From Actinomycetes bacterium (GTDB lineage: Bacteria; Actinomycetota; Actinomycetes; Actinomycetales; Cellulomonadaceae), in assembly GCA_023425905.1 (NCBI GenBank), contig JAFABT010000377.1, positions 1 through 7,303 of the forward strand: a DNA stretch of 7,303 bases. Reading direction: 5' to 3'. The notes under the pieces are model-generated. The model was not told where the DNA came from. It was given only the letters and a program-made list of their open reading frames with translations, and did not search any database. How positions within the stretch are numbered: position 1 is the first letter of the stretch; every line of letters starts with the position of its first letter. Shown here in pieces: positions 6,980 through 7,303 of the stretch. Both the position numbers and the translations under genes were made by a program.

Positions 6980-7275
6980 TTCTTCAGCAGGTTGACGTCG
7001 TCGACCGAGGCCGACTTACGGGTTCGGAAGATCGCGATGATGATCGCGAGCCCGACGACGACCTCAGCGGCGGCGACGACCATGACGAAGAAGGCGAGCA
7101 CCTGCCCTTCGAGGTTGCCGTTGATCCGCGCGAACGCGACGAGCGCGAGGTTGGCCGCGTTGAGCATGAGCTCGACGCCCATGAACACGATGATCGCGTT
7201 GCGCCGCACGAGGACGGCCGCGGAGCCGATCGTGAACAGCAGCGCCGCGAGGATGACGTAGTTCGTGGGGTTCAC
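6976..7275 (-). CDS. nuoK: NADH-quinone oxidoreductase subunit K (NuoK)
   Basis: This 99-residue protein is the small three-helix membrane subunit of complex I that sits between the Q-module side and the antiporter-like subunits. Both membrane glutamates needed for proton transfer are present: Glu35 in FMGVELMLNAANLALVAFAR and Glu71 in VVAAAEVVVGLAIIIAIFR, equivalent to Glu36 and Glu72 in E. coli. Length is typical for the family (about 100). The start is a GTG at 7273-7275 with AGGAGG 7 bases upstream, and it overlaps the stop of the preceding frame (probable nuoJ) as GTGA. nuoL starts within 16 bases of its stop, so both are read from one message. Confidence 0.97.
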   Translation of the reverse strand: MNPTNYVILAALLFTIGSAAVLVRRNAIIVFMGVELMLNAANLALVAFARINGNLEGQVLAFFVMVVAAAEVVVGLAIIIAIFRTRKSASVDDVNLLKN

Positions 7276-7303
7276 CGCGAGCCCTCCTGGTCCGGTGCAG
7301 AGT
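7272..7303 (-). CDS. nuoJ: Extreme C-terminus of probable NuoJ (cut by the window edge)
   Basis: In the frame that ends in TGA at 7272-7274, the last visible codons read SAPDQEGSR, a polar tail. That TGA overlaps the nuoK GTG by four bases, the same GTGA geometry seen at nuoM/nuoN and nuoN/polyprenyl synthase. Gene order in complex I operons places nuoJ immediately before nuoK. Only nine residues are visible, so the identity rests on position and junction geometry alone. Confidence 0.5.
   Translation of the reverse strand, partial: SAPDQEGSR

Noticed and set aside
5115..6995. A 626-codon open frame on the plus strand opposite nuoL
   Set aside because: The translation is dominated by Arg, Asp, Glu and His with no domain or hydrophobic core, as expected for the antisense of a GC-rich membrane-protein gene. 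NuoL on the minus strand is unambiguous.

Overview
The window is a stretch of very GC-rich DNA with codon use typical of a high-GC actinobacterium. The protein sequences look like those of Micrococcales (Cellulomonas and its relatives), but that placement is from memory of family members and is not proven here. All genes lie on the minus strand, so the biological order runs from position 7303 down to position 1.

From right to left: the last codons of a probable nuoJ (7272-7303), then nuoK, nuoL, nuoM and nuoN. These encode the membrane arm of the proton-pumping NADH:menaquinone oxidoreductase (complex I, NDH-1). A trans-polyprenyl diphosphate synthase gene follows nuoN directly. The cluster is extremely compact. 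nuoJ/nuoK, nuoM/nuoN and nuoN/polyprenyl synthase each overlap by four bases (GTGA), and nuoK/nuoL and nuoL/nuoM are separated by 10-16 bases. Every stop that can be read is TGA. All starts except that of nuoM are GTG. This is one transcription unit whose promoter lies outside the window. The subunits carry the expected membrane glutamates and lysines of the proton channels. The polyprenyl synthase probably makes the menaquinone side chain, so the operon may couple complex I production to that of its electron acceptor.

After the polyprenyl synthase stop there is a 184-base spacer (540-723), the only real intergenic region. It holds two adjacent short inverted repeats, then an unusually good Shine-Dalgarno sequence followed by a 19-codon mini-ORF. 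The mini-ORF stop overlaps the ATG of the next gene. That gene runs off the left edge of the window; its 179 visible residues resemble the N-terminal module of actinobacterial FHA-domain proteins, but the FHA domain itself would lie outside, so this is tentative.

Most of the window is ordinary core metabolism. I see no mobile element, CRISPR array, tRNA, rRNA or obvious novel system. The points worth a second look are the leader mini-ORF arrangement, the Shine-Dalgarno-less start of the polyprenyl synthase, and the charged, low-complexity loop in NuoN.
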